Position numbers and translations under genes: made by a program. From Arenimonas sp. (GTDB taxonomy: Bacteria; Pseudomonadota; Alphaproteobacteria; Rhizobiales; Rhizobiaceae), in contig JAIBEK010000060.1 of assembly GCA_019459145.1 (NCBI GenBank), forward strand, positions 138,681 through 202,680: DNA of 64,000 nucleotides, read 5' to 3'. This document shows, one piece after another, positions 1 to 12,054 of the stretch; the first letter of the stretch is position 1, and the number at the start of each line of letters is the position of its first letter. The notes under the pieces are model-generated. The model saw nothing but the letters and a program-made list of their open reading frames with translations. It was not told the DNA's origin and did no database searches.

Positions 1-51
1 AGTTGACAATCTGGCGGGCATTCAGCGCGCAACACATGTTCGGGGAGTTCT

Positions 52-1989
<1,938 letters not shown>

Positions 1990-2010
1990 GCTTGCCAACT
2001 AAAAAAGCAT

Positions 2011-2047
2011 AAAGGCCACCCCTCGACGTCGGCGGGTGGCCTTTTTC
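2011..2047 (+). terminator. Intrinsic terminator of ftsH
   Basis: An 11-bp stem AAAGGCCACCC / GGGTGGCCTTT with a 12-nt loop is followed by a T-run, 20 bp after the ftsH stop codon. Confidence 0.88.
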
Positions 2048-2216
2048 TTTTCGCTCACAAGATGTATGCGCTGTTGACGCTAATTTACGTGCCCTTCGCC
2101 CCGATCTGTGGCAAGAGCACGCGCATTGCTTATCTGCCGGCTGCTTGGCCGGCTCGGGAATCCAGCGCCTTTCGCCCGCGCCTCACGGCACCGGCTCGAT
2201 CCTTGCAGGAGAACAG

Positions 2217-3572
<1,356 letters not shown>

Positions 3573-3644
3573 GGGCGCCAATTTGCAGAATTGAGACTAA
3601 TTCGTGTAGATGTCAGACCATCAGCAACGGAAGGACGGTCGAAA

Positions 3645-4196
3645 TTGGAGAACGCTCTTCCCGCAGAGGTATGGTTTCCGGTGGTTACTCTGATCATAGG
3701 GGTAGTTCTTAAAGGATTCTATGACTCTTTAGCCGACCGACGCATATCGAGACGCGAGAGAGAGGCCCGTATCGAGACGCGACGCGATGCACGGTTGCTT
3801 CGGAGGGCGGAATTTCAGCGCGAAACAATCTTGGAGCTTCAAGAACAGATAGCAAAACTAACGCGCGCAACTGGCAAAATGCACCATGCGGATATCATGG
3901 AGTTCCGCAAGAGTGGAGTATGGGGAAAAGGCCTGTTTCCTGACGACGCAAACAACAATGCGCTCGAAGCAACCACGCAAATCTCGGTTCTGCGCGTCAG
4001 AATAGATGACGAAGGAGTCCGAGACACCGCGAGCAAGTTCACTGGCGCTTGCACATCCGTTGCACTAGCTCGTAGCGAAGACGAAGCAGAGGCCCGGCTT
4101 AGGTTCGCAATCGGGATGGTGGAGGGATTGAGCGAACAGATTGGTGAGGTGCTACGCAATCTGGAACGAATTGAAGAAGACGGTCTAGCAGTCTAA
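3645..4196 (+). CDS. Hypothetical membrane-anchored coiled-coil protein, low GC
   Basis: Not recognised. The predicted 183-aa protein has one N-terminal hydrophobic segment (VWFPVVTLIIGVVLKGFY, about residues 8-25), then a strongly basic, Arg-rich helix and a long charged helical region likely to form a coiled coil. A TTG start at 3645 is preferred because GGAAGGA lies 9 nt upstream and the hydrophobic segment follows directly; an in-frame start at 3591 would add 18 residues without a ribosome site. Base composition is visibly poorer in GC than in glmM and yebC, with A/T-ending codons, suggesting recent acquisition. Function unknown; the shape (anchor plus cytoplasmic coil) fits many small accessory proteins. 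Confidence 0.6.
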   Translation: MENALPAEVWFPVVTLIIGVVLKGFYDSLADRRISRREREARIETRRDARLLRRAEFQRETILELQEQIAKLTRATGKMHHADIMEFRKSGVWGKGLFPDDANNNALEATTQISVLRVRIDDEGVRDTASKFTGACTSVALARSEDEAEARLRFAIGMVEGLSEQIGEVLRNLERIEEDGLAV

Positions 4197-4295
4197 AAAA
4201 TCAAGGTTCGCCGAGCGGCCTGCCCCGACTGGCACAATGCCGTTTGGGACCTGGCGACATAAGCCAGATCCCACTATGCTCAACAATTAATTTTA

Positions 4296-5042
4296 TCAGG
4301 CCGAAAGCTTGGCCATGACCTCGTCCGACACTTCGAAGTTCGAATAGACGTTCTGCACGTCGTCGTCGTCTTCCAGCGTGCCGATCAGCTTCATCAGCGA
4401 CTGCGCCTTTTCCTCGTCGACCTCGATCGTGTTTTGCGGCTTCCAGATCGCCTTGACGCTTTCCGCGGCGCCGAGCACGTCTTCCAGCGCCTTGGACACT
4501 TCGTTCATGTCCTCGAAGGCGCAATAGATCGTGTGGCCGTCTTCATCGGATACGACATCCTCGGCACCGGCTTCGATCGCCGCTTCCATGACCTTGTCGG
4601 CATCGCCGACGGAAGCCTTGTAGGTGATCTCGCCGACGTGATCGAAGGAAAAGGACACCGAGCCGGTTTCGCCCAGCGCGCCGCCGGCCTTGGTGAAGGT
4701 CGAGCGGACGGTGGATGCAGTGCGATTGCGGTTGTCGGTCAGCGTCTCGACGATCACGGCAATGCCGCCCGGACCGTAGCCCTCGTAACGGATCGCGTCA
4801 TAGGTCTCGGCGTCGGCGCCCGACGCCTTCTTGATGGCGCGGTCGATATTGTCCTTCGGCATCGACTGCGCCTTGGCGTTCTGCACGGCCAGGCGAAGGG
4901 CGGCGTTCATGGTCGGGTCGGGCAGGCCCATCTTGGCCGCAACCGTGATTTCGCGCGCGAGCTTGGAAAACATCTTGGAACGGATGCCGTCCTGTTTTCC
5001 CTTGCGGTGCATGATGTTTTTAAACTGTGAATGGCCAGCCAT
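4296..5042 (-). CDS. yebC: YebC/PmpR family transcriptional/translational regulator
   Basis: A 248-aa member of the widely conserved YebC (TACO1) family. Family members have been described both as DNA-binding regulators and as factors that help ribosomes through difficult motifs such as proline stretches. The N-terminus [14 protein letters not shown] is the family signature, followed by [16 protein letters not shown] and GYGPGGIAV. The acidic C-terminal segment ([14 protein letters not shown]) is typical. The start at 5042 begins at this signature and has an AGGGG ribosome site upstream; an earlier in-frame ATG at 5108 adds unconserved residues. It is often near ruvCAB in other bacteria, not seen here. 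Confidence 0.95.
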   Translation of the reverse strand: MAGHSQFKNIMHRKGKQDGIRSKMFSKLAREITVAAKMGLPDPTMNAALRLAVQNAKAQSMPKDNIDRAIKKASGADAETYDAIRYEGYGPGGIAVIVETLTDNRNRTASTVRSTFTKAGGALGETGSVSFSFDHVGEITYKASVGDADKVMEAAIEAGAEDVVSDEDGHTIYCAFEDMNEVSKALEDVLGAAESVKAIWKPQNTIEVDEEKAQSLMKLIGTLEDDDDVQNVYSNFEVSDEVMAKLSA

Positions 5043-5236
5043 GGCACCCCTGATCAGGTCTATTTGTGAGGAATGGCGCCTTATACGAGCGAAATCGGCC
5101 CTGTTCAAGGGGATGGCCGAGATTCGACATCCGCCTCATCTCCCCATTTGATTCCGCGCCGGCACCGCCTTTGCTGGAACAACATCGCCAGTCGGCCCGT
5201 TCAACTGCCGAATACGCCAACAACAGGAGATGGTAC

Positions 5237-5740
5237 ATGGCAAGCTTCAGCGAAGCCCGCGAAACCCCGGTCGAGCAGCTCTGGGAAGAGATCGACGACA
5301 TTCATGCCGGCATGCTGGGCCTGGAGGGCGGCCACATGCACATGCAGCCGATGGCGCCGTTCGCCGATCCCAGGACCAACACCATCTGGTTCTTTGCCAA
5401 GACGGACTCGCATCTGGTGCAGAGCCTGCGCCCGGAAAACCGCGCGCATTTCTGCGTTATCGGCAAGGACCACGACTATCACGCCTGCCTCAGCGGCGTG
5501 ATCGCCGAGCGCAAGGACCCGGCCAAGATCGACGAATACTGGAACTCGATCGTCGAGGCCTGGTATGACGGCGGCAAGAGCGATCCCAAGCTGACCATGC
5601 TCGCCTTGAAGCTCGACGATGCCGAGATCTGGGCCTCGACCGGCAACCCGCTCAAGTTCGGCTGGGAGATCGCCAAGGCCAATCTCAGCGACGACAAGGA
5701 ACCGGATATCGGCGTCCACCGCAAGATTTCGTTTGCCTGA
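5237..5740 (+). CDS. Pyridoxamine 5'-phosphate oxidase-fold protein (general stress protein 26-like)
   Basis: A 167-aa member of the split-barrel flavin-binding family resembling general stress protein 26. Such proteins bind FMN, FAD or related cofactors, but the substrate is rarely known. Visible family features are the early strand with MAPFADPRTNTIWFFAKTDS, then HFCVIGKDHDYHACLSG and the helix KIDEYWNSIVEAWYDGG, then LDDAEIWAS. The ATG at 5237 is supported by CAGGAGA at 5224-5230. It is transcribed away from yebC, so the two share the 194-bp divergent interval. A strong terminator follows. Confidence 0.85.
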   Translation: MASFSEARETPVEQLWEEIDDIHAGMLGLEGGHMHMQPMAPFADPRTNTIWFFAKTDSHLVQSLRPENRAHFCVIGKDHDYHACLSGVIAERKDPAKIDEYWNSIVEAWYDGGKSDPKLTMLALKLDDAEIWASTGNPLKFGWEIAKANLSDDKEPDIGVHRKISFA

Positions 5741-5767
5741 GCAACTTCTAGCACCGGCGAGCCCAAA

Positions 5768-5803
5768 ACAACCGCCCGGCATTTCCGTGCCGGGCGGTTT
5801 TTC
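5768..5803 (+). terminator. Intrinsic terminator of the PPOX-fold gene
   Basis: AACCGCCCGGC / GCCGGGCGGTT forms an 11-bp stem with an 8-nt loop (atttccgt), followed by TTTTTC. It could also slow leftward transcription from the convergent MBL-fold gene. Confidence 0.88.
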
Positions 5804-5821
5804 AAGCCTGGCAAGAGAGCA

Positions 5822-6658
5822 TCACACGCCGCTCAGCACCAGGATCAACGGCTTGCGCGGCAGGCTGCGCACCGAGACGCTGACCGCCGCGCTGTCGGCG
5901 ATTTTCCAATCGAAGTTCGCGTCGAACATGGAAAGGAAGGTCGAGATGGGCGGCCCGCGCCGGTGCATGGGCAGGATCAGCGCCGAGCGCAGGCGCTTGA
6001 TCGTCTCGCTCATGCTGATAGCGCCCATGGTCAGCCCTCCGTCGACCGGCACCATGACCACGTCGAGCCGGCCGATTTCCGCGAAATGGCTGTCCGTGAG
6101 CTCGTGGTGCAGATGGCCGAGATGGCCGATGCACAGACCCGCAACTTCGAAGATGAAGATCGAATTGCCGTTCGCCTCGAAGCCGCCGTCCCAACTGCGG
6201 ATGTCGGTGGGGACGTTGCGGACATAGGCATCGCCGACGACCAGCCGATGCACGGCCTTCTCGCCCGGCCGTTCGGCGTTCCAGCCGCGCAGGACCGTGG
6301 CAATGCCGGGATCGGGCGTCAATGTATAGTGGCTGGAATGCGCCTTGTTCATCGTCACGACGTCGGGCAGCCGTGCCGACCTCAGCCAGCCGTTGAAATC
6401 CGTGGCGATCGAGATGCCGGCCGGGGTCTCGATCTGGAAGGTGGAGTGCCCGAGAAAGCGGATCGTCACCTCCTCGTCGAGCGCCGCCTCCTGCCGCGCC
6501 GCCAGATCCTCGGCGGGCCTGTAGGCGGCATAGGTGACGGCCGGAACACTTTGGGCGATCAACTGGCACTGGCTGACCGGCGGCCGGGCATCCTCCGCGA
6601 CGACCGGCGCCGCCAGGCCTGAAAGGACGCAAAGGGCAAGGGACAGTCTCTGCAGCAT
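5822..6658 (-). CDS. Secreted MBL-fold (UlaG-like) protein with altered metal motif
   Basis: A 278-aa protein with a signal peptide (cleavage likely after LAAPVVA, residue 21). The fold features are those of the UlaG-like metallo-hydrolase branch: IRFLGHSTFQIET, an Asp in ATDFNG, CIGHLGHLHH, VVMVPVDGG and a late LPMH. The usual THxHxDH metal loop reads TMNKAHSSHY here, so the first His is Lys and the Asp is Ser. The protein may bind one metal or be a non-catalytic relative. It is periplasmic or lipid-facing by its leader. It stands alone, convergent with the PPOX gene; the substrate is unknown. Confidence 0.8.
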   Translation of the reverse strand: MLQRLSLALCVLSGLAAPVVAEDARPPVSQCQLIAQSVPAVTYAAYRPAEDLAARQEAALDEEVTIRFLGHSTFQIETPAGISIATDFNGWLRSARLPDVVTMNKAHSSHYTLTPDPGIATVLRGWNAERPGEKAVHRLVVGDAYVRNVPTDIRSWDGGFEANGNSIFIFEVAGLCIGHLGHLHHELTDSHFAEIGRLDVVMVPVDGGLTMGAISMSETIKRLRSALILPMHRRGPPISTFLSMFDANFDWKIADSAAVSVSVRSLPRKPLILVLSGV

Positions 6659-6773
6659 CCGGCCGCTCCCGCACCTCGTTTTAATGGCGAAAGCATGCGG
6701 CAGACAACGCCTGCGGTAAAGCCGGGACCTAGGCCCATGGCCTCACAATGGCGTTACTGCCGCACGCCCGCCC

Positions 6774-8168
6774 TTAATCGTTGGTGCGTCGCTCGAGTCG
6801 CACCAACCCGTCAAGCACCGCGTCCGAGGCGACCTCGACACATTGGAGCTCGCGCAAGGCGCCGCGAATATCACCGGCATTGAAACGGCGGACCGCTTCG
6901 ATACCATGGCTGTGCACCCGTTCATGCGGATCTTCCAGCGCGATGAAATCGCTGTCTCGACCAAGGTTCGTATGTCGGCAGCCATCATACCACTTGCCCA
7001 GGCGGCAGGTATGATGGTCGGCCAGCTCATTGGCCTTCAGCCCCTCGCGACCGATGATCATATTGGCCAGGCGGCGTTTCCAGATGACATGGTCGGATTG
7101 CGCCAGCTTGACGATCTTGCCCGGTATAGTGGCTCCCGCGAGGAACTGCAGCCGAGAATTCAACCCGCCTTGCGCCTTCTCCATGGAGCCGATGAGGCTC
7201 TCCAACTGGCCGGTCGCCTTGACCGAACTCATCGCCACGGTCCCGATCCCGGTGGCGACGCTCTGCGAGGCCTCGCGCTGCTGATCGAGCGCCACGGATA
7301 TGTGGTCGGCATTGGCAATGACATTGTCCAATTCCTTCGATGCCGTCGTAAGGGCGTTGCGCAGCGTGTCGAGCGATTGCACCCCCTTCTCAGCCGAAAC
7401 ACGACTGCCGTTCATCGCGCTGACCATAGCCAGAAGACTGCCGTCCAGCTTGCTGATGATATTGCCGATCTCCAAGGTGGCATTGGCGGTACGGTCGGAA
7501 AGGGCCTTGACCTCGGCAGCGACGACGGCAAAACCGCGACCGGCTTCACCTGCCCGCGCCGCCTCCACGGCTGCGTTGATCGCCAGCATGTTGGTCTGCG
7601 AGGCAATCTTCTTGATGTTCCCGGCGATCGCCGAAATGCTGGCGCCGAGTTCCTGGATCGATTCGATCCGCTCGTTCGTCTCGACCAGCGCCCCGTTGAT
7701 GGCCTGCATGCGCTCGCTGGTCTCTCCCAGGGCCTGGGTGCTGACATGACAGGTTTCACCTGCGCGACGCGCATTGCGCACGATCGCCTGGCCATGCTGC
7801 GACATTTCGTTGACGGTCGCGGCCATTTCCTCGGCAGCCGCAGCTATCCCCTGCGATTCTTCATCCACCTGGCGCAGATCATAAAGCAGGTGGGCCGACA
7901 TGCTCGCCGTCTCGTTGACACTGACCGACACCCCGACAATGTCGTTGAGTTCGACCGAGGTCCGCTCCCGGCAGCGACGGATCAGTGCTGCAACCGCCCG
8001 TGATAACGCGTCGCTTCCCGACGGCTCGCGCGTATAATCGTCCTTCGCCGCCGCCTCGATGCAGGCCAGCAGGTCGTCCGAACCCACGTCATTTTCAGTA
8101 AAAAGCACTTGCGCGACTGCTGTCACGAGCCCCCCCATAGTGATGAATTTCTGGGAGGTGAATTGCAC
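6774..8168 (-). CDS. Soluble chemoreceptor (MCP) with C-terminal CZB zinc domain
   Basis: A 464-aa methyl-accepting chemotaxis protein without any membrane segment. The signalling hairpin is clear around residues 190-240 ([32 protein letters not shown] written in parts: [32 protein letters not shown]). The C-terminal 120 residues match a CZB domain with zinc ligands HVIW, the CRLGKWY signature and PHERVH. CZB receptors are reported to sense zinc, or hypochlorous acid through zinc-thiolate oxidation. There is no N-terminal sensor domain. The first codon is a GTG at 8168 with a weak ribosome site; an ATG at 8138 (454 aa) is also possible. It lies far from any chemotaxis operon. Confidence 0.9.
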   Translation of the reverse strand: MQFTSQKFITMGGLVTAVAQVLFTENDVGSDDLLACIEAAAKDDYTREPSGSDALSRAVAALIRRCRERTSVELNDIVGVSVSVNETASMSAHLLYDLRQVDEESQGIAAAAEEMAATVNEMSQHGQAIVRNARRAGETCHVSTQALGETSERMQAINGALVETNERIESIQELGASISAIAGNIKKIASQTNMLAINAAVEAARAGEAGRGFAVVAAEVKALSDRTANATLEIGNIISKLDGSLLAMVSAMNGSRVSAEKGVQSLDTLRNALTTASKELDNVIANADHISVALDQQREASQSVATGIGTVAMSSVKATGQLESLIGSMEKAQGGLNSRLQFLAGATIPGKIVKLAQSDHVIWKRRLANMIIGREGLKANELADHHTCRLGKWYDGCRHTNLGRDSDFIALEDPHERVHSHGIEAVRRFNAGDIRGALRELQCVEVASDAVLDGLVRLERRTND

Positions 8169-8240
8169 TTGTCACGTTCCCGAATAGGCAAATAATCGCC
8201 CACTGCGGTTAAATAAGTTTTTACGGAATTAGAAGGTTCG

Positions 8241-8266
8241 AAAAAAACCGGCGCCGTTAGCGCCAG
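8241..8266 (-). terminator. Intrinsic terminator overlapping the YmdB-like stop codon
   Basis: On the minus strand CTGGCGC / GCGCCGG pairs around a 5-nt loop that contains the TAA stop codon (8259-8257) and is followed by seven T residues. The stop codon is therefore part of the hairpin. Confidence 0.75.
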
Positions 8267-9081
8267 AAGTCCGGAACGGTTTCCGTCAGCCGCGGACCAA
8301 GACGAAGCGGCCCGATCTTTTCCGCCAGACCGGTGCGATCGGAGATTTCGACGCCCACGCCGCAGATCGTCGCCGGGCCGTGCGCCGCCTCGAAGCGTCC
8401 CTTCGGCATCTTGGAGATGAACCGGTTGAGCGGCTCTTCCTTTTCCATGCCAAGCGAGGAATCATAGTCGCCGCACATGCCGGCATCCGACATGTAGGCG
8501 GTGCCGCCGTTGAGGATCTGGTGGTCGGCGGTCGGTACATGGGTGTGGGTGCCGACGACGAAGCTGGCGCGACCGTCGACAAAATGGCCGAAGCACTGCT
8601 TCTCGCTGGTCGCTTCGGCATGAAAGTCGAAGACGATGGCGTCGGCCTGCTCCTTCAGCGGGCAGGCGGCGAGGATGGTTTCGGCCGACTTGAAGGGATC
8701 GTCTAGTTCGGGATGCATGAACACCCGGCCCATGATGTTGGCGACGAGGATACGGGCTCCGTTGCGGGCATAGAAGATGCCCGACCCCTTGCCCGGCGTG
8801 CCGGCCGGATAGTTGGCGGGGCGCAGGAACTGGTCGTGCCGTTCGCAGAAGGAAACCGCCTCCTTCTGGTCCCAGACATGGTTGCCGGTGGTCACCACGT
8901 CGGCGCCGGCATTGATCGTCTCGAGATAGATGTCCTCGGTGATGCCGAAGCCGCCGGCGGCATTTTCGCCGTTGACGATGACGAAATCGAGCTTCAGGTC
9001 GGCGATCAGGCCGGGCAGACGCTCCCACACCGCGGTCCGTCCCGTCTTGCCAACCATGTCTCCGAGAAAAAGAAGCCGCAT
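8257..9081 (-). CDS. YmdB-like metallophosphoesterase (TIGR00282 family)
   Basis: A 274-aa binuclear-metal phosphodiesterase. Relatives (Bacillus YmdB, Deinococcus DR1281) hydrolyse 2',3'-cyclic nucleotides and some cyclic mononucleotides. All motifs are present: RLLFLGDMVGK at the N-terminus, NGENAAGG, TGNHVWDQKE, DFHAEATSEK and GTHTHVPTAD. The start at 9081 is set by the conserved RLLFLGD and by AGGTGG upstream. The gene sits 19 bp downstream of the 5-formyl-THF cyclo-ligase gene and is probably cotranscribed with it, a pairing common in rhizobia. Confidence 0.93.
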   Translation of the reverse strand: MRLLFLGDMVGKTGRTAVWERLPGLIADLKLDFVIVNGENAAGGFGITEDIYLETINAGADVVTTGNHVWDQKEAVSFCERHDQFLRPANYPAGTPGKGSGIFYARNGARILVANIMGRVFMHPELDDPFKSAETILAACPLKEQADAIVFDFHAEATSEKQCFGHFVDGRASFVVGTHTHVPTADHQILNGGTAYMSDAGMCGDYDSSLGMEKEEPLNRFISKMPKGRFEAAHGPATICGVGVEISDRTGLAEKIGPLRLGPRLTETVPDFWR

Positions 9082-9100
9082 TCCACCTGTCCAATCGCCT

Positions 9101-9673
9101 TCAGAATGTTCTGAACCCGCTTTCGGTGAGAATGGCCTGCAGCCGGACGTCATGCGGTTCCGTCGGCACTTCTGACACTTCCTGGCAGTCGAATGCAATG
9201 CCGATCAGCCTGGGTTCCCTGCCTTTTTGCAGCAATCGGGTGATCGCCCGATCATAATGGCCGGCGCCATAGCCGATGCGGTTGCCCCGGGCGTCGAAGG
9301 CGGAGAGCGGCACGAGCAGGATCTCGGGGTCGAGGACGGCGGCATCCGGGCCCGGCCCACGGGTTCCAAAACCCGTATCGACGAGTTCCGCACCGGTCAC
9401 CAGTTCGCGAAAGACGATGGTCATCCGGTCCTGCACGATCGGCAGGCAGAGCCGCGCGCCGCGTGCCTTCAGCCGGGCCATCAGCGGACGGATATCGGCT
9501 TCCGAGCGGATCGGCAAGAATCCGGAAATGATCGTCCCCGGCTCGAAGTCGAAGGCATCGCCGCCGTGGTCGGCCATGAGTAGGCTGTATTCGGTACGGG
9601 TGTCGGCCGGCAGGAGATCGCGCGCGGCGAGCCTTTCGCCGCGGATCTTGCCCTTGAGGTCCTTGATGTTCAT
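9101..9673 (-). CDS. ygfA: 5-formyltetrahydrofolate cyclo-ligase
   Basis: ATP-dependent conversion of 5-formyl-THF to 5,10-methenyl-THF, returning stored folate to the one-carbon pool. The 190-aa protein has the usual size. It shows the basic N-terminal helix (KGKIRGERLAARDLL), the ISGFLPIRSEADIRPL strand, the acidic LLVPLSAFDARGNRIGYGAGHYDR signature in pieces (LVPLSAFD, GYGAGHYDR) and the C-terminal PHDVRLQAILTE. In many proteobacteria this gene follows zapA and 6S RNA; here those lie about 5.6 kb upstream and the intervening genes run the opposite way for the most part. Confidence 0.95.
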   Translation of the reverse strand: MNIKDLKGKIRGERLAARDLLPADTRTEYSLLMADHGGDAFDFEPGTIISGFLPIRSEADIRPLMARLKARGARLCLPIVQDRMTIVFRELVTGAELVDTGFGTRGPGPDAAVLDPEILLVPLSAFDARGNRIGYGAGHYDRAITRLLQKGREPRLIGIAFDCQEVSEVPTEPHDVRLQAILTESGFRTF

Positions 9674-9851
9674 GCGTACTGCGCTCCCAAAATCAGCGAA
9701 ACGATAGCCGAGATGAACAGGGTTTCAAAGTCGCCGAGGGCGTGAGCCATTTCGCACTGCAAAATAATCTCTACGGGCGGAAACATCAGGAAAGACCGAA
9801 TTAACATTCACCTTTTAGGGTGATCGCCAATCCCACCAAGGAACTTCACGC

Positions 9852-11885
9852 ATGAAAATCTTCTCCCGCTTCGGCCTGGTCGGCACGGTCACCGCCATGA
9901 CGATCCTGATCCTGATGGCATCGCTCGGCGCTGTCGCCTGGGTTATCTCCGGCAGCATTGCCGCCCGCATCGGCGAACAGGCGATCGCCGGCCAGAACAC
10001 CAGCCTCAGGACCGCGGCGACCATCGTTGAGCGCGACCTGCCGGGCACCGTGGTGACCTGGGGCAAGGACGGCAATGTCGAGCGCATCGTCACCACAGCG
10101 ATCCCGAAGGAATTTGCCGCACATGACATGATCGACAGCGTCGGCCGGATGACCGGCCAGACCGCAACGATCTTCGCCTGGGACGGCGAGAGCAAGGATT
10201 TCTGGCGCCGCACGACGAACATCATCAAGCCGGACGGCAAGCGCGCCGTCGGAACGGCACTCGGCCAGGCGGGCGCAGTCTATCCGGTCGTCACCAAGGG
10301 CCAGACCTATCGCGGCGAAGCCGTCATTCTCGACGTGCCCTATTACACCATCTACCAGCCGATCTTCTCTCCGGCCGGCGATGTCATCGGCATTCTCTAT
10401 GCCGGCGTGCGCGCCGCCGAGATCGACGGCATGGCCAATCAGATGGCCTGGGCGATCGGCATCACCGCCCTTATCGTCCTGCTCGTCGCCACGGTGCTCG
10501 TGGTCCTGATCGCGCGGCGCATCATGGGTCCGCTGCCGCAGTTGACGGCAGTCGCCGACGCCATGGCTTCGGGTCGGCTTGACGCCACGGTGCCGCACAA
10601 GGATATGGGCAACGAAATCGGCGCCCTTGCCCGCGCCCTCGACGTATTCCGCGATAGCGCCTTGCAGAAGATCGAGCTCGAACGCCAGGCTGCGGAAAAT
10701 GCGGCGCTTGGCGAACAGGAACGCAACGCGCGCGAGGCGGCGAAAGCCCGTGAAGCGCTCGGAGTTCAGCAGGCCGTCGATGCCCTGGCGGGTGGTCTCC
10801 ATCGGTTGAGCGAAGGCGACCTGACGGTCCGCCTCGAGCAGACCTTCGAGGGTGGCCTCGACCGATTGCGCACCGACTTCAACCACTCCGTCGAGAAGCT
10901 CAACGGCACGCTCGCGCAGCTGCGCAGCGAAATGCTCGGCATCGAGGCAAGCTCCGGCGAAATGCGCTCCGCCAGCGAAGACCTGTCGAAGCGCACCGAA
11001 CAGCAGGCCGCCTCGCTCGAAGAGACATCGGCCGCCCTCGACGAGATCACGGCAACCGTCCGCAGCGCCTCCGCCAAGGCGGACGAAGCCGCGGCGCTGA
11101 CGAAATCGGCCCGCCAGAGCACGGAAGGCTCGAGCCAGGTCGTCTCCGATGCGGTCGATGCCATGGGCCGCATCGAGGCAGCCTCCGCCGAAATCTCGAA
11201 GATCATCAATGTCATCGATGAAATCGCCTTCCAGACCAATCTTCTGGCGCTCAATGCCGGGGTCGAGGCGGCCCGCGCCGGTGAGGCCGGCAAGGGCTTT
11301 GCCGTCGTCGCCCAGGAGGTGCGTGAACTCGCCCAGCGCTCCGCCAATGCGGCAAAGGACATCAAGCTTCTGATCACCAAATCGGGCGTGGAGGTTGCCG
11401 GCGGCGTGTCGCTGGTGCGCAAGACCGGTACGGCGCTGGGCGAGATCGCCCAACAGGTGGCGCAGATCAACGACTATATCGGCGCGATCGCCACGGCTGC
11501 CCGCGAGCAATCGGTCGGGCTGCAGGAGATCAACACCTCGATGAACCAGATGGACCAGTTCACCCAGAAGAACGCGGCAATGGTCGAGGAGACGACGGCC
11601 GTCACGCACCGCCTCGCCGACAGCGCAACCGCTCTTTCGAGCCTGGTCGGCCAGTTCCGCACCTCCGGCACGGGCGCCGCGCCTGTCGTTCAGCCGACCG
11701 TTCAGTCGAGCAGGCCCGCCGCACGCACCGCCGCTCATTCGGCACCGGCCGCGCTCCGTCCGGCCGGCAATGGTGCACGCGCCGTCCCCTCGCCGGCCCG
11801 CAGCATGATGGGCAGTCTGACCAAGGCCTTTTCCTCCAGTGGCGCGAATACGGCAACGGCGGCATCGGACTGGGAAGAATTCTGA
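9852..11885 (+). CDS. Membrane chemoreceptor (MCP), Cache sensor, C-terminal DWEEF tether
   Basis: A 677-aa methyl-accepting chemotaxis protein. Membrane segment 1 (residues 11-33) and segment 2 (about 197-220) enclose a periplasmic Cache-type domain ending in [18 protein letters not shown]. Two HAMP-like units follow (about 218-272 and 308-362). The signalling tip is near 455-495 ([20 protein letters not shown]), flanked by Glu/Gln-rich methylation helices such as [17 protein letters not shown]. The last five residues DWEEF fit the xWxxF pentapeptide that docks CheR and CheB. AAGGAA at 9838-9843 supports the start. Ligand unknown; similar sensors bind organic acids. Confidence 0.93.
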   Translation: MKIFSRFGLVGTVTAMTILILMASLGAVAWVISGSIAARIGEQAIAGQNTSLRTAATIVERDLPGTVVTWGKDGNVERIVTTAIPKEFAAHDMIDSVGRMTGQTATIFAWDGESKDFWRRTTNIIKPDGKRAVGTALGQAGAVYPVVTKGQTYRGEAVILDVPYYTIYQPIFSPAGDVIGILYAGVRAAEIDGMANQMAWAIGITALIVLLVATVLVVLIARRIMGPLPQLTAVADAMASGRLDATVPHKDMGNEIGALARALDVFRDSALQKIELERQAAENAALGEQERNAREAAKAREALGVQQAVDALAGGLHRLSEGDLTVRLEQTFEGGLDRLRTDFNHSVEKLNGTLAQLRSEMLGIEASSGEMRSASEDLSKRTEQQAASLEETSAALDEITATVRSASAKADEAAALTKSARQSTEGSSQVVSDAVDAMGRIEAASAEISKIINVIDEIAFQTNLLALNAGVEAARAGEAGKGFAVVAQEVRELAQRSANAAKDIKLLITKSGVEVAGGVSLVRKTGTALGEIAQQVAQINDYIGAIATAAREQSVGLQEINTSMNQMDQFTQKNAAMVEETTAVTHRLADSATALSSLVGQFRTSGTGAAPVVQPTVQSSRPAARTAAHSAPAALRPAGNGARAVPSPARSMMGSLTKAFSSSGANTATAASDWEEF

Positions 11886-11918
11886 TCAACCGGCAATGCC
11901 GGGCCAGCAGTGAAGCGA

Positions 11919-11957
11919 ACGCCGACGCCTCCCCCCGGGATGCGTCGGCGTCTTGCG
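11919..11957 (+). terminator. Probable terminator of the DWEEF chemoreceptor gene
   Basis: ACGCCGACGC / GCGTCGGCGT forms a perfect 10-bp stem with a 13-nt loop; the T tract is weak (CTTGCGTTC). Confidence 0.6.
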
Positions 11958-12054
11958 TTCGGCACGCAGATTTCCTTGGATTTTTTAACAGGTGCGGTGC
12001 CGCATATTTGCGCTAAACTGGCCGCCTGATCGGTGATAACGCCATGAGGTGCGC

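Noticed and set aside
3..31. Promoter for ftsH starting with TTGACA at 3-8
   Set aside because: No acceptable -10 element occurs at 16-18 bp; the ribosome site and gene order suggest ftsH is read from upstream.
9674..9851. CtrA site before the chemoreceptor gene (TTAACATT...)
   Set aside because: Only one TTAA half-site; the second position reads CTTT.
12049..12054. GTG start for cfa at 12049
   Set aside because: It adds only two residues and would place the start inside the GAGGTG ribosome-like site; ATG 12055 is simpler.
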